Program-made: the position numbers and the translations under genes
Shown here: piece by piece, positions 7,458-16,551 of the stretch
Layout of the letters: each line of letters opens with the position of its first letter
Position numbering within the stretch: position 1 is the first letter of the stretch
The notes under the pieces: generated by a model
The model's input: the letters and a program-made list of their open reading frames with translations, nothing else
The model's database searches: none
What the model was told of the DNA's origin: nothing
From: Thermoleophilia bacterium
GTDB taxonomy: Bacteria; Actinomycetota; Thermoleophilia; Solirubrobacterales; 70-9
Length of the DNA: 64,000 nt
Direction: 5' to 3'
NCBI GenBank assembly: GCA_016650125.1
Contig: JAENWT010000013.1
Coordinates: 17,267 to 81,266, forward strand

Positions 7458-9149
7458 TTATCCGAGGGTGGAAGCCGTGAGGGCATTTACCGCTTCGTGC
7501 ACGCCGGGGTAGACCTTCCATCCATACCCTGAACCGCCGCGCTCGATTTCGTCCCGGACCGCACCGATGTTCCGGGCCATGACCAGGGACTTGCCTTCAC
7601 CGGAGAACTCGGCCGCCAGCTCGTTCAGGGCATTCATCGCGCTGATGTCGATGAAAGGCACGGTCTCGGCGTCGATGATCACCGCCCTGATCCCCTCCTG
7701 GCCTCCACGCTTGCGGATCTCGGCCGTCACCGCGTCGGCGTTGGCGAAGAAGATTCCGCCTTCGACCCGCAGCACGGAGATGCCGGGCACCGGCCGGTTG
7801 TCCGGGTGGCGCTCGAGGTCGTTGAACTGGCCGTCCTCGCCGGGAGCCTTGCCAAGCACGGCGATGTTCGGCCTCGAGGTCCGGTAGACCAGCAGGAGGA
7901 TCGAGACGACGATGCCAATGATCAGCCCCGGCAGCGTGTCGAAGATCAACACCCCCAGCATTGCCGCCAGAGAGGCGATGAAGTCCGGCCGGCCCGCAAC
8001 GCCCAGGCGGGCCCGGTCGGAGCGGCCCGGTGCCTTGAAGAACCGGGCCATTGACGGGAAGTCGACCAGCTCAATCACGGCGGCGATCACGATCGCGGCC
8101 AGCGTCGCTTCTGGCAGGTCTTCGAATAGCCCCGTAAGGAACAGGATGGTCAGGATCGTCAGCGCGGCGACAAACAGGCCCGAAAGCTGCGACTTGGCAC
8201 CTGAGTCGGCGTTCACCGCCGACTTGGAAAGGCTGCCATTGACTGACATGCCACCGGACAGACCGGCTCCAAGGCTGGCGGCGCCCAGGCCGATCAGTTC
8301 CTTGTTGGCATCAACCTGCTGGTGCTCCTTCGCCGCGAAGGTCTTGGCCGCACCGAGGCCCTCGGCAAAGGCGATCAGCAACATCGCGAAACCACCTACC
8401 ATGAGATCACCCCAGTTGCCGGAAGGTACATCGGGTACGCCGAAGTCCGGCAAACCGGTCTTGATTGTGCCGACGATTGCCACACCGTCATCCTGGAGGT
8501 TGAGCGTCGCGACCAGGACGATTGCCAGCAGGGCGACGATCAGCGACCCGGGCGCCGTTCTCGAGACCTTTTTGACCGCGAAGATGAAGGCCAGCGATCC
8601 GATCCCGATCAGCGCGGTCAGGCCGTCCGCGGACGAGAGGTTCGTAAGTACGGCCCATAGCTTGTCGAAGAACTCGCCCGCCCCGCCCTCCATTCCGAGC
8701 AGGCCGGGGACCTGACCGATGATGATTGTCAGGGCGAGGCCGAGGATGAAGCCTTTCATCACGGGCTCCGAGATGAAACTCGCGAGGAAGCCGAGCCGCA
8801 GGAGCCCGGCCAGCAGGGCGATCATGCCGGTTGTGATCGCCAGGGTTGTGGTCAGGGCGAGGAAGACACCGCTTCCCGGCGCGACCATGTCGCCGATGGT
8901 CGCCGCCGAAAGAGCGGCGGTCGCCGACCCCGGACCGACGACAAGCTGGCGCGAGCTTCCGAAGGCGGCGTAAAAGATCAGGGCGGCCGGCGCCGCGTAG
9001 AGCCCGACCACCGGTGACACCCCGGCAATCGAGGCGTAAGCCAGCGCTTCCGGCACCAGCACGGCCCAAACAGTGAGTCCGGCGATCAGATCACTGCGTA
9101 GCCAGCCCTTCCGGTAACCACGAAGTGATGGAAAGATGACGGTCCCCAT
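7458..9149 (-). CDS. SulP/SLC26 family anion transporter
   Basis: 563 residues. About 10-12 membrane helices occupy residues 20-420, with the family block AVLVPEALAYASIAGVSPVVGLYAA near the N-terminus (a variant of the usual P-Q-A-M-A-Y-A) and GPGSATAALSA after it. The C-terminal STAS domain (about 440-560) includes GGIFFANAD and IIDAETVPFIDISAMNAL. SulP proteins move sulfate, bicarbonate or other anions across the inner membrane; the ion cannot be assigned. The open frame continues upstream into the divergent ABC gene, so the internal ATG 9149 is taken as the start, 12 nt from that gene. Confidence 0.88.
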   Translation of the reverse strand: MGTVIFPSLRGYRKGWLRSDLIAGLTVWAVLVPEALAYASIAGVSPVVGLYAAPAALIFYAAFGSSRQLVVGPGSATAALSAATIGDMVAPGSGVFLALTTTLAITTGMIALLAGLLRLGFLASFISEPVMKGFILGLALTIIIGQVPGLLGMEGGAGEFFDKLWAVLTNLSSADGLTALIGIGSLAFIFAVKKVSRTAPGSLIVALLAIVLVATLNLQDDGVAIVGTIKTGLPDFGVPDVPSGNWGDLMVGGFAMLLIAFAEGLGAAKTFAAKEHQQVDANKELIGLGAASLGAGLSGGMSVNGSLSKSAVNADSGAKSQLSGLFVAALTILTILFLTGLFEDLPEATLAAIVIAAVIELVDFPSMARFFKAPGRSDRARLGVAGRPDFIASLAAMLGVLIFDTLPGLIIGIVVSILLLVYRTSRPNIAVLGKAPGEDGQFNDLERHPDNRPVPGISVLRVEGGIFFANADAVTAEIRKRGGQEGIRAVIIDAETVPFIDISAMNALNELAAEFSGEGKSLVMARNIGAVRDEIERGGSGYGWKVYPGVHEAVNALTASTLG

Positions 9150-9161
9150 TACCCTGACTCT

Positions 9162-10073
9162 ATGTCGCAGGACCCTCCCTCGGAATGCCCGATCAGATTG
9201 AGCAACGTCGTCAAGACTTTCGGATCGATCACGGCCGTGGACGGACTCGACCTCGACGTTCCGGCCGGGATCTGCCTCGGCCTGCTCGGCCCGAACGGCG
9301 CCGGCAAGTCGACCACGATGCGGCTGCTGACCGGTCAGGCGATCGCCGACTCCGGACATCTGAGGGTCCTCGGCTTCGACCTGCCCGGGCAGAGCAAGGC
9401 TGCGCGGGCCCACATGGGCGTCGTGCCCCAGCTCGACAACCTCGACGTCGACGTCACGGTCGAAGAGAATCTTAAGGTGTCGGCCCGGCTGTACCGAGTC
9501 AAGGACGTTCCCGCCGCGGTCGACCGTGCGCTGGAGCTGGCTAAACTCACGGACCGTCGCAAGGACGCCGTGGACGAGCTCTCCGGCGGGATGCGCCGTC
9601 GCATGCTCCTGGCCCGCGGACTGATCCACGACCCCGACCTGATCCTGCTCGACGAGCCGACGGTCGGTCTCGATCCGCAGATCCGGACCCAGATGTGGAC
9701 TTTGATCGACGACTTGCGCAGCCGCGGCAAGACCGTGCTCATGTCGACCCACTACATCGAGGAAGCTGAGCGCCTGGCCGATGACATCGCGGTCATGGCG
9801 CACGGAAAGATCATCGCACGCGGCAAGCCGAGCGACATGGTCACCAAGCATGCCGGTGTGCTCACCGCCGAGGTTTACGGCCCGCCGGACCGCCTGACTG
9901 AAGTACGCGCCCAAGCCGATGCCGAGGGCCTGCGCTCACGGCCGGCCGGTCCCGCTGTGGCGATCGTCGGCGCCGACCGGGACCGGCATTCGTTCATTCC
10001 CGCTGAGGCCGTCTGGCGAACCGCGTCGCTCGAGGACGTCTTCGTGATGCTGACCGGCGAGGAGGCCGAATGA
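9162..10073 (+). CDS. ABC transporter ATP-binding protein (DrrA/NodI type)
   Basis: 303 residues. Walker A GLLGPNGAGKSTT (about 38-50), signature LSGGMRRRMLLARGL, Walker B LILLDEPTVGLDP, and the H-loop region MSTHYIEEAERLAD are intact. The C-terminal extension of about 70 residues resembles DrrA-type exporters. The ATG lies 12 nt from the divergent sulP start, so both promoters must overlap within or extend into the neighbouring gene. It ends with a 4-nt ATGA overlap into the permease gene. Confidence 0.92.
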   Translation: MSQDPPSECPIRLSNVVKTFGSITAVDGLDLDVPAGICLGLLGPNGAGKSTTMRLLTGQAIADSGHLRVLGFDLPGQSKAARAHMGVVPQLDNLDVDVTVEENLKVSARLYRVKDVPAAVDRALELAKLTDRRKDAVDELSGGMRRRMLLARGLIHDPDLILLDEPTVGLDPQIRTQMWTLIDDLRSRGKTVLMSTHYIEEAERLADDIAVMAHGKIIARGKPSDMVTKHAGVLTAEVYGPPDRLTEVRAQADAEGLRSRPAGPAVAIVGADRDRHSFIPAEAVWRTASLEDVFVMLTGEEAE

Positions 10074-10858
10074 GCAAGGATCCGGACCGCATGCGCCGGC
10101 TCGAGCCGGCGGCCATCATCGGAGTGATGAGCCGCGAGGTCGCCAACTTCCGCACGTTCTGGAAGGCCACCACCTTTTCCAGCCTGCTCGAGCCGACCAT
10201 CTATCTGCTGGCCTTCGGCCTGGGGCTCGGCACAACCATCGTCACCAACGTCGAAGGCGTCGACTACATCGAGTTCGTCGGCACCGGCATGGTCGCGACC
10301 GCGGTGATCTTCGCCAGCGCCCTGCCGGCAATGTTCGGCACCTTCGTGAAGCACCGCTTCCAGCGGACCTACGATGCGATCCTGGCCGCACCGGTCGATG
10401 TCGAGGAACTGGTCACGGCGGAGATGCTCTGGCTTGCGTTGCGCGCCGGTTTCTTCGGCTGCTTTCCGCTACTCGTTTGTTTCGCCTTCGGTCTGAGTCC
10501 GACGTGGGGCATGCTGCTGGTGCCGTTCTTCGCCTTCGTCACCGCCTGCGGCTTCGCCGCCTTCGGCATCGCGGTTGCCGGAACGGTCTCCAAAATCGAC
10601 CAGTTCAACTACGTGACGACCGTGGTCATCACGCCCCTCTTCCTCGTCGCCGGAACTTTCTTTCCAATCAATCAGCTGCCCGAGGGCTTCCAGATCGCGG
10701 CCCAGTTCAATCCGCTCTACCAGCTGGTCGAGCTGGTGCGCGGGGCAGCCTTCGGTTTCGAATCGGTCGACATCCTGCGGTTGCTCGGACTGATCGTCTT
10801 CGCACTGATCATGTGGCGGATCGGCGTGCGCCAGTTGAGCAAGCGCCTGATCGACTGA
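10070..10858 (+). CDS. ABC-2 type permease (DrrB/NodJ type)
   Basis: 262 residues with about six membrane helices, including TIYLLAFGLGLG, GTGMVATAVIFASALPAMFG, the VITPLFLVAGTFFPINQLPEGF motif typical of the ABC-2 membrane domain, and a final helix at LLGLIVFALIMW. It should form the channel for the ATPase encoded by the overlapping upstream gene and act as an exporter of lipid, drug or polysaccharide in the cytoplasmic membrane. The substrate is unknown. Confidence 0.9.
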   Translation: MSKDPDRMRRLEPAAIIGVMSREVANFRTFWKATTFSSLLEPTIYLLAFGLGLGTTIVTNVEGVDYIEFVGTGMVATAVIFASALPAMFGTFVKHRFQRTYDAILAAPVDVEELVTAEMLWLALRAGFFGCFPLLVCFAFGLSPTWGMLLVPFFAFVTACGFAAFGIAVAGTVSKIDQFNYVTTVVITPLFLVAGTFFPINQLPEGFQIAAQFNPLYQLVELVRGAAFGFESVDILRLLGLIVFALIMWRIGVRQLSKRLID

Positions 10859-10865
10859 CCATCCG

Positions 10866-12512
10866 TCAGCGGGTGACCTGGTGGTCCAGGCTGAGCGTGA
10901 AACCAGGCCGCTGCCAGTCGTCGGGGTCGGTCCGTTCAATCGTGATCCTCGACTTCGGTCCCTTCGTGTACACCATGCCGACCTGGTTGTCGAAGGTCGG
11001 ATCGTCGACGAACCGCCAGCTAAAGGCCGGCGGTGAGACCCCGGCTGACCGCGAGAGCAGCCGGGCAAACGCGGCACCGGGTTTACTCAGCGCCGCCTTC
11101 ATGATTTGGCGTTCCTTCGTGTCCAGCGGATTCCTCATCGGGGAGCAGACGGCCTGGACGATCGACGAAGTCACGCCGCTGCCATCGGGGAACTGCGCCT
11201 CGGCCACATAGGCGTGATGGACGTCTCCGGAGAGCATGATGATCGAAGCTGGAGCCTTGCCGTGCTCGCCGGCTCCTACCTCACGCAGCCGTCCGGTCAG
11301 GTCCCGGAAGGACTGCTGGAATGCCGCCCAGTGTTCGAGGTCGACCATGCGCCGGAGGCTCTCCGAGGGACGGATGGCCCATTTGCCCCATGCGCCGGCG
11401 CAAAGGGCTTCGTTCCACGCCTGAAGGTGGTGAAGTCCCGGTGACAACAGTACCGGCAGCGAGCTGGCGATCAGCAAGTGCTCGACATCACCGGTGATCT
11501 GGCCTTCGGCCCACTCCCACTGCTTCTGGGAAAGCATGCGCCGGTCGGCGTCGTCCTCGACCAGTCGTCCCGCCCTCGTATCCAGCACCACCAGTCGGGT
11601 CCGGCCGAAGTCCCGGGTGTAGCTCCATCTCGTCCCCTCAACCTTGTCCGCCGCTTGTCCCGCGAACTCGCGCAGAATTTTCCCGGCGTCTCCGTCGCAT
11701 TCCCGAACCTTGCGCAAGACATCGTCTTCCCGCAGTTCGTCGGGCGAAAGGTTGCCGAGGTGCTGGTAGAGCCAGTACGACATGTAGGCGCCGAGCAGGC
11801 GCTCCCGCCACCAATCCTTTTTGCGCTGCTGGCGGATCCAGCTGCCTGAGGTGTTCCAGTCGTCGGTCACATCGTGGTCGTCGAAGATCATCGCGGTCGG
11901 CAACGACGAGAGCAGCCAGCGGATCGCCGGATCCGACCAGGATTCGTGGTAGAGCCAGGTGTATTCCTCGAAGTCGGCGATCTCTTCGCCCGAACCCTCG
12001 TCGGTCGGCCGTCGCTCCGCGATTCGTTCAGCAACCCCGGGTGAGACCTCGTCGGCGTAGACCTGGTCGCCGATCAGCATGAGGGCGTCCGGCCAGTCGT
12101 CCTCGGGTGTGTCTTCCATGCGGATCGAAAGCGCCGCCAGGGAATCGACCTCGCGGCCTTCCGGATCTTCCTCCTTGGGAAGCGTGTAAGGCGGTACGTG
12201 CGGCAGGGCCACCCGGCAGGTGCCGAATGCGAGGTCGAGATCGTCCTCCTTGTCCGGCGTGCGGATCAGACCCTGCCGGGTCCCTCGCTCGGGCCAGACG
12301 AGACGGCCGTCGAGGGCGACGCTGTACGGGTATTGACTGCCCGGTTCCAGTCCTTCGAGGATGAGGATCGCGTAGTGGTGACCGGCCACGCAGAAGGTCT
12401 GCGTCGTCTGCTCCAGCACCTCGACCTCGCAGGCCTCGTCGGTCTCGACCCACACTGTGGCTTCGTTCGGGTCGGCGTAACGCAGCATCGGGCCGAGAAT
12501 CAGGGCAGGCAT
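10866..12512 (-). CDS. PhoD-like metallophosphatase (alkaline phosphatase D family)
   Basis: 548 residues. An N-terminal Fn3-like domain (about 1-100, GPMLRYADPNEATVWVE) precedes the metallophosphatase core with metal-ligand motifs LIGDQVYADEV, MIFDDHDVTDDWN and LSGDVHHAYVA. No signal peptide or Tat motif is visible, unlike classical secreted PhoD, so a cytosolic enzyme is inferred. ATG 12512 starts directly at the Fn3-like strand; the open frame runs further upstream but would collide with the divergent prfC gene. It converges with the ABC permease, 7 nt apart. Confidence 0.85.
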   Translation of the reverse strand: MPALILGPMLRYADPNEATVWVETDEACEVEVLEQTTQTFCVAGHHYAILILEGLEPGSQYPYSVALDGRLVWPERGTRQGLIRTPDKEDDLDLAFGTCRVALPHVPPYTLPKEEDPEGREVDSLAALSIRMEDTPEDDWPDALMLIGDQVYADEVSPGVAERIAERRPTDEGSGEEIADFEEYTWLYHESWSDPAIRWLLSSLPTAMIFDDHDVTDDWNTSGSWIRQQRKKDWWRERLLGAYMSYWLYQHLGNLSPDELREDDVLRKVRECDGDAGKILREFAGQAADKVEGTRWSYTRDFGRTRLVVLDTRAGRLVEDDADRRMLSQKQWEWAEGQITGDVEHLLIASSLPVLLSPGLHHLQAWNEALCAGAWGKWAIRPSESLRRMVDLEHWAAFQQSFRDLTGRLREVGAGEHGKAPASIIMLSGDVHHAYVAEAQFPDGSGVTSSIVQAVCSPMRNPLDTKERQIMKAALSKPGAAFARLLSRSAGVSPPAFSWRFVDDPTFDNQVGMVYTKGPKSRITIERTDPDDWQRPGFTLSLDHQVTR

Positions 12513-12615
12513 CAGTCGAATGTACCCGTCGGCCGCATACCGCCTGTGTAGCCGCCAGTCGCGTCCGGTAAACCGCCGAGGCTCAGATCGATCTGACCCT
12601 CTACCCTGAAGGGTC

Positions 12616-14226
12616 GTGACCGCTTCCGGCCCTCCGACCCAGATCGACCCCGCCAACAAAGGCAATCCTCTGCTCGAGGAGGCCGGGCGACGCCGTACGT
12701 TCGCGATCATCTCCCACCCGGACGCCGGCAAGACCACGCTCACCGAGAAACTTCTCCTTTATGGCCAGGCGCTGAACGAAGCCGGCTCGGTCCAGGGCCG
12801 CCAGAAGCGCAAGGCGACCACCTCCGACTGGATGGACCTCGAGCAGCGCCGCGGGATCTCGGTCTCTTCGACCGTGCTGCGCTTCGAGCACGCGGGAACC
12901 GTCATCAACCTGCTCGACACCCCGGGCCACAGCGACTTCAGCGAAGACACGCTGCGGGTCATGTCGGCCGTCGACAGCGCGGTGATCCTGATCGACGCAG
13001 CGAAGGGCATCGAGAGCCAGACTCTTCGCCTCTTCGAAGTCGCGCGCAGCCGGGGCATCCCGCTGATCACTTTCATCAACAAGTGCGACCGTCCCGGCAT
13101 CGATCCGCTGGAGCTGCTCGACCACATCGAATCGACCCTCGACCTGCTGCCCACCGCCCTCACGTGGCCGGTCGGCGAGCCCGGCGACCTCAAGGGGATC
13201 GTCGACCTGCGGGAGCAGAACTTCCACGGATTCCAGCGGGCGGCTCCCGGCGGGTTGGCGGCCGCGTCAGAGACGATCATCGACCTGAAATCAGCACCGG
13301 ACGGCGAAGCCGCATGGAACACGGCCACCGAAGAGCTGAGCCTTCTCGAGGCCGCCGGCCACGAGTTCGATCCCGGCGCCGTCGCGGAAGGCATCTCCAC
13401 CCCGGTCCTCTTCGGCTCGGCGCTCACCAATTTCGGCGTCGAGCTGCTGCTCGACACGATCATCGAATTGGCGCCGCCGCCGAGCCCGCGAATCGACCTG
13501 AGTGGGACGCCCCGGCCGATCGAGGACGACTTCTCCGGGCTGGTGTTCAAAGTTCAGGCGAACATGGATCCGCGTCACCGCGACCGGAACGCATTCATCC
13601 GCATCTGTTCCGGCAAGTTCACTCGCGGGATGAAGGTGGTCAACGCCCGGACCGGCCGTCCACTGGCCCTCAATTACGCCTCGGGCACCTTCGGCCGCCA
13701 GCGCGAGACGATCGAAGAGGCGTTCCCCGGCGACATCGTCGGCGTGGTCGGCGCGGCCGGCCTCCAGGTCGGCGACACCGTCTTCCAGGGTCAGGAACTC
13801 CGATACCCGCCGCTGCCGACGCTCGCGCCCGAGCAGTTCATCCGGGTGCGGAACGCCGATGCGCGCAAGCACAAGCAGTTCACGCGCGCGCTCGACCAGC
13901 TCGCCGAAGAAGGCGTGATCCACGTGCTGACTCAGGATGGTGGCCGGGATCCGATGCCGATCCTCGGCGGGGTCGGCCGGCTTCAGTTCGAAGTCGCGAC
14001 CGAGCGTATGGAGACCGAGTTCAACGTGCAGGTGAACGTCGATGAGACCGACTGGAAGCTCGCCCGCCGAACGGACGAAGAAAGCGCGCAGGAGATGCGC
14101 GAGGGACGGCTGGCCGAACTCCGGACCCGCAGCGACGGGGTGCTATTCGCCCTGTTCACCAGCCAGTTCCAGCACGACCGTCTGGTGCGCGACAAGCCAC
14201 ACCTGACGCTCGACCACATGGTCTAG
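12616..14226 (+). CDS. prfC: Peptide chain release factor 3
   Basis: 536 residues, full length for RF3. G1 is ISHPDAGKTTLTEK (about 36), the switch region RGISVSSTV, G3 DTPGHSDFSEDT and G4 NKCDRPG; the EF-Tu-like and C-terminal domains follow with ILGGVGRLQFEV. RF3 is a cytosolic GTPase that removes RF1/RF2 from the ribosome. The start is GTG 12616, behind a GAAGGG ribosome site; no ATG lies close by. Transcribed alone, divergent from the PhoD gene. Confidence 0.95.
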   Translation: MTASGPPTQIDPANKGNPLLEEAGRRRTFAIISHPDAGKTTLTEKLLLYGQALNEAGSVQGRQKRKATTSDWMDLEQRRGISVSSTVLRFEHAGTVINLLDTPGHSDFSEDTLRVMSAVDSAVILIDAAKGIESQTLRLFEVARSRGIPLITFINKCDRPGIDPLELLDHIESTLDLLPTALTWPVGEPGDLKGIVDLREQNFHGFQRAAPGGLAAASETIIDLKSAPDGEAAWNTATEELSLLEAAGHEFDPGAVAEGISTPVLFGSALTNFGVELLLDTIIELAPPPSPRIDLSGTPRPIEDDFSGLVFKVQANMDPRHRDRNAFIRICSGKFTRGMKVVNARTGRPLALNYASGTFGRQRETIEEAFPGDIVGVVGAAGLQVGDTVFQGQELRYPPLPTLAPEQFIRVRNADARKHKQFTRALDQLAEEGVIHVLTQDGGRDPMPILGGVGRLQFEVATERMETEFNVQVNVDETDWKLARRTDEESAQEMREGRLAELRTRSDGVLFALFTSQFQHDRLVRDKPHLTLDHMV

Positions 14227-14261
14227 GCGCTGTCCACCCTCTCTGGTGCCTTCGCCACGGC

Positions 14262-14939
14262 TCAGGCTGAGAGGCCGCTGATCGCGTCACCGATCAGCTT
14301 GGCGCCGATGATCAGGCAGATGATGCCGATGATGGTGGCGTTCTCCCGGGTCATCCAGGTTCTCAGTCCGCCGAGCAGTGCTTCGGCGCGATCCCGCATC
14401 AGGAAGAAGATCCCGAGCGGTATTGCGACGCCGAGTGAGCCGAGCACCACGAACACGGCCAGGGCGACCGCTTCTCCTCCGGTTGAGGCGCCGGTCTGGG
14501 AGATCGCCATCGCGGCTCCGGCCGTGAGAACCAGGTTCTTGGGGTTGATCCCGGAAAGCAGCGCCGCGAGTCCGGTCGCCTTGACCGCGTTGAATCCGTC
14601 CAGGGTCTTCAGCCAGCCGGGCAGTTCCTGATCGCCGCCACCGGCAGCCCGTGCGCGGAAGCGCCGGACGGCAACGCCGAGCAGCACGATCCCGAGGGCG
14701 AGCTTGATATAGCTCGACCGGGTTGACGGGTCGCCGCCGTCGCCCATGTCCATGCTGCCCGAGACCAGCAGCAACACCGTGCCGGTGATCGCGAGGCCGA
14801 GCATCCAGCCGATGAGGAACGCGGGTCCGTTGACCTTCCCCCTCGGCGTGGCCAGCATGATGACGATGGCGACGACCGCGATCGGGCTGAGTGCGACGCC
14901 GACCGCGAAAGACAGAACCTGTCCTACAGCTTCTCCCAT
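14262..14939 (-). CDS. GAP/Sap-family (LysE-fold-like) membrane protein
   Basis: 225 residues with six predicted helices. The opening FAVGVALSPIAVVAIVIMLATPRGKVNGPAFLIGW-type block (two helices around a short loop) and the LSGINPKNLVLT motif are typical of the actinobacterial Sap family, named after the sulfolipid-1-addressing protein of mycobacteria and also called GAP family. A small-molecule or lipid export role is known for one member only, so function here is open. It is convergent to prfC and divergent from the downstream methyltransferase by 34 nt. Confidence 0.75.
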   Translation of the reverse strand: MGEAVGQVLSFAVGVALSPIAVVAIVIMLATPRGKVNGPAFLIGWMLGLAITGTVLLLVSGSMDMGDGGDPSTRSSYIKLALGIVLLGVAVRRFRARAAGGGDQELPGWLKTLDGFNAVKATGLAALLSGINPKNLVLTAGAAMAISQTGASTGGEAVALAVFVVLGSLGVAIPLGIFFLMRDRAEALLGGLRTWMTRENATIIGIICLIIGAKLIGDAISGLSA

Positions 14940-14973
14940 ACCTCCATATTAGTGCAGGCCGTAGGATCCCCTG

Positions 14974-15615
14974 ATGGCACCCGATGTTAACCATCCGCTC
15001 TTTGCCCGCTTCTTCACCTGGTTCAGCACGGTTATGGAGCCGGAACTCGGTCCCTACCGGGCCGAGCTGGTCGACGGCCTTTCGGGGCGAGTGCTCGAGG
15101 TCGGTGCGGGCAACGGCATGAACTTCTCTCACTACGGCGCCGGCGTCGAGGAAGTCGTGGCCCTCGAGCCCGAGCCCTACCTGCGCGAAAAAGCCGCAGA
15201 AGCCGCCGGGAAGGTCGCACCGCCGATCACGATCGTCGACGGCAGCGCCACTTCTCTGCCGTTCGAAGATGATTCATTCGACCACGTCGTCGACTGCATG
15301 GTGCTCTGTTCGATCGACGACCCCGGCGCCTCGCTGCGTGAGGCTCGTCGGGTGCTCAAGCCCGGCGGGCAGCTCCATTTCTTCGAGCACGTAGGGTCGT
15401 CGAAGCCAGTCAAGTCCCGCGTGCAGGCCTTCCTCGACGACTCCGGAATCTGGCCCGGCATGGCCGGCGGCTGCCACTGCAGCCGCGATACGGTCGGCTC
15501 GATCGCCGCCGCCGGCTTCGAGATCACAGAGATGAGGGGAATGCCGATCGGCCTGCGGGCGGTTCATACGAACCCTCATGTGATCGGATGTGCGTCTCCT
15601 CACACTTCCACCTGA
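14974..15615 (+). CDS. Class I SAM-dependent methyltransferase
   Basis: 213 residues. The Rossmann motif I RVLEVGAGNGMNFSHYG (about 36-52), motif II ALEPEPYL, the acidic IVDGSATSLPFEDDSFDHVV and the post-motif FKPGG-like VLKPGGQLHFFEHV are all present. The WPGMAGGCHCSRDT stretch and EMRGMPIG recall the METTL7-like group, which methylates small molecules or thiols. Cytosolic or membrane-peripheral; substrate unknown. ATG 14974 faces the divergent GAP-family gene. Confidence 0.86.
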   Translation: MAPDVNHPLFARFFTWFSTVMEPELGPYRAELVDGLSGRVLEVGAGNGMNFSHYGAGVEEVVALEPEPYLREKAAEAAGKVAPPITIVDGSATSLPFEDDSFDHVVDCMVLCSIDDPGASLREARRVLKPGGQLHFFEHVGSSKPVKSRVQAFLDDSGIWPGMAGGCHCSRDTVGSIAAAGFEITEMRGMPIGLRAVHTNPHVIGCASPHTST

Positions 15616-15730
15616 TCTGCGGGTCATATAGCCAAATCATTGCTTCCGGATCGACCGCAACTTAGCCGATTCCGCAGGTTTATGAGCAATGTATTAGTAA
15701 ATGACCTACAGTTCATGAAGTCAGTCAACC

Positions 15731-15871
15731 GTTACGCCGAGTTCTCGCCGCCGCCAGGCACGAGAAACGGGGGAACCACGTTTTTGGGGCTAACTCGCCG
15801 ATTCAGGTGAGAGCGCGCACTCCTGCGGCGCTAGTCCGTCAGCTAACCCCGTAGGCCACAAAGGAGTCGGT
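15731..15871 (+). ncRNA. c-di-AMP (ydaO-yuaA type) riboswitch
   Basis: The leader carries the conserved landmarks of the ydaO class: GCCGAGTTC near 15737, ACGGGGGAACCACG (about 15768-15780), TTTTTGGGGCTAACTCGCC, and the diagnostic 3' block GTCAGCTAACCCCGTAGGC (15838-15856), followed 3 nt later by the ribosome site AAAGGAG. In actinobacteria this class is known to sit before cell-wall hydrolase genes, as here. No terminator hairpin with a U-run lies between aptamer and gene, so control at the ribosome site is more likely than attenuation (inference). Confidence 0.87.
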
Positions 15872-16456
15872 ATCAATACGTTCAAGCAGAACCATCATCG
15901 TTCGAAAGCAACCTATGGCCTTTTCCTCACCCTCAGCCTCGGGCTCGCCCTGCTGCTGAGCGGTCTGGTCGGCCTCGGCACCGCCGGCGCAAGCTGCGCC
16001 AATACTTCCGGTGGGCTCTCGATGGAGAGCGCCGATTGCAAGCCGGTCACGAAGGCCAAGCTGGTCAACGGCAAGGCGATCGCCCCCGAATCAGCCCCGA
16101 CCCGCGTCAAGCGCGTCATCAAGTACGCCAACCGCATCCGCAACACGCCTTATGTGTACGGCGGCGGCCACGGCAGCTTCCACTCCCGGGGCTACGACTG
16201 CTCAGGCGCCGTGAGTTATGCCCTCCGTGGCGGCAAGTTCGTCTCGAGTCCGCTCGCTTCCACCAGTTACATGAACTGGGAGCACCGCGGCAAGGGCAAG
16301 TGGATCACCGTGTACTCGAACCCCGGTCACATGTACCTGGTCGTTGCCGGCCTGCGGTTTGACACCGCGAACACGGTCGGAAACGGTCCCCGCTGGAGCA
16401 AAAGCCTGACTTCGACTTCGGGCAGCTTCTCCGCGCGTCACCCCGGCAAGTACTAG
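15872..16456 (+). CDS. Secreted NlpC/P60-like cell-wall hydrolase, probable ATC start
   Basis: The frame encodes about 194 residues. A signal peptide is clear: KQNHHRSK, then a hydrophobic LFLTLSLGLALLLSGLVGLG and a cleavage-like GTAGASC. The enzyme part holds the catalytic Cys in GYDCSGAVSYAL and His in GHMYLVV. The first in-frame ATG (16022) would discard the whole signal peptide. Between the riboswitch and the signal peptide there is no in-frame ATG, GTG or TTG; an ATC codon at 15872 sits 5 nt behind AAAGGAG and is the best placed start. The protein should act on peptidoglycan outside the membrane under c-di-AMP control. A sequencing error at the start codon is the alternative. Confidence 0.75.
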   Translation: MNTFKQNHHRSKATYGLFLTLSLGLALLLSGLVGLGTAGASCANTSGGLSMESADCKPVTKAKLVNGKAIAPESAPTRVKRVIKYANRIRNTPYVYGGGHGSFHSRGYDCSGAVSYALRGGKFVSSPLASTSYMNWEHRGKGKWITVYSNPGHMYLVVAGLRFDTANTVGNGPRWSKSLTSTSGSFSARHPGKY

Positions 16457-16480
16457 ACCTGCCACAGAAGTCCCTCCCCG

Positions 16481-16513
16481 ACAACAGCCCCGGTTTCCGG
16501 GGCTGTTGTCTTT
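16481..16513 (+). terminator. Rho-independent terminator after the NlpC/P60 gene
   Basis: ACAACAGCCCCGG and CCGGGGCTGTTGT form a perfect 13-bp stem with a TTT loop, followed by CTTT. It lies 24 nt after the stop codon and is the strongest canonical terminator in the window. Confidence 0.88.
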
Positions 16514-16551
16514 AAGGGGTGCGTGCCCCGGCGAAAGCCGGGCTCTCGCTT

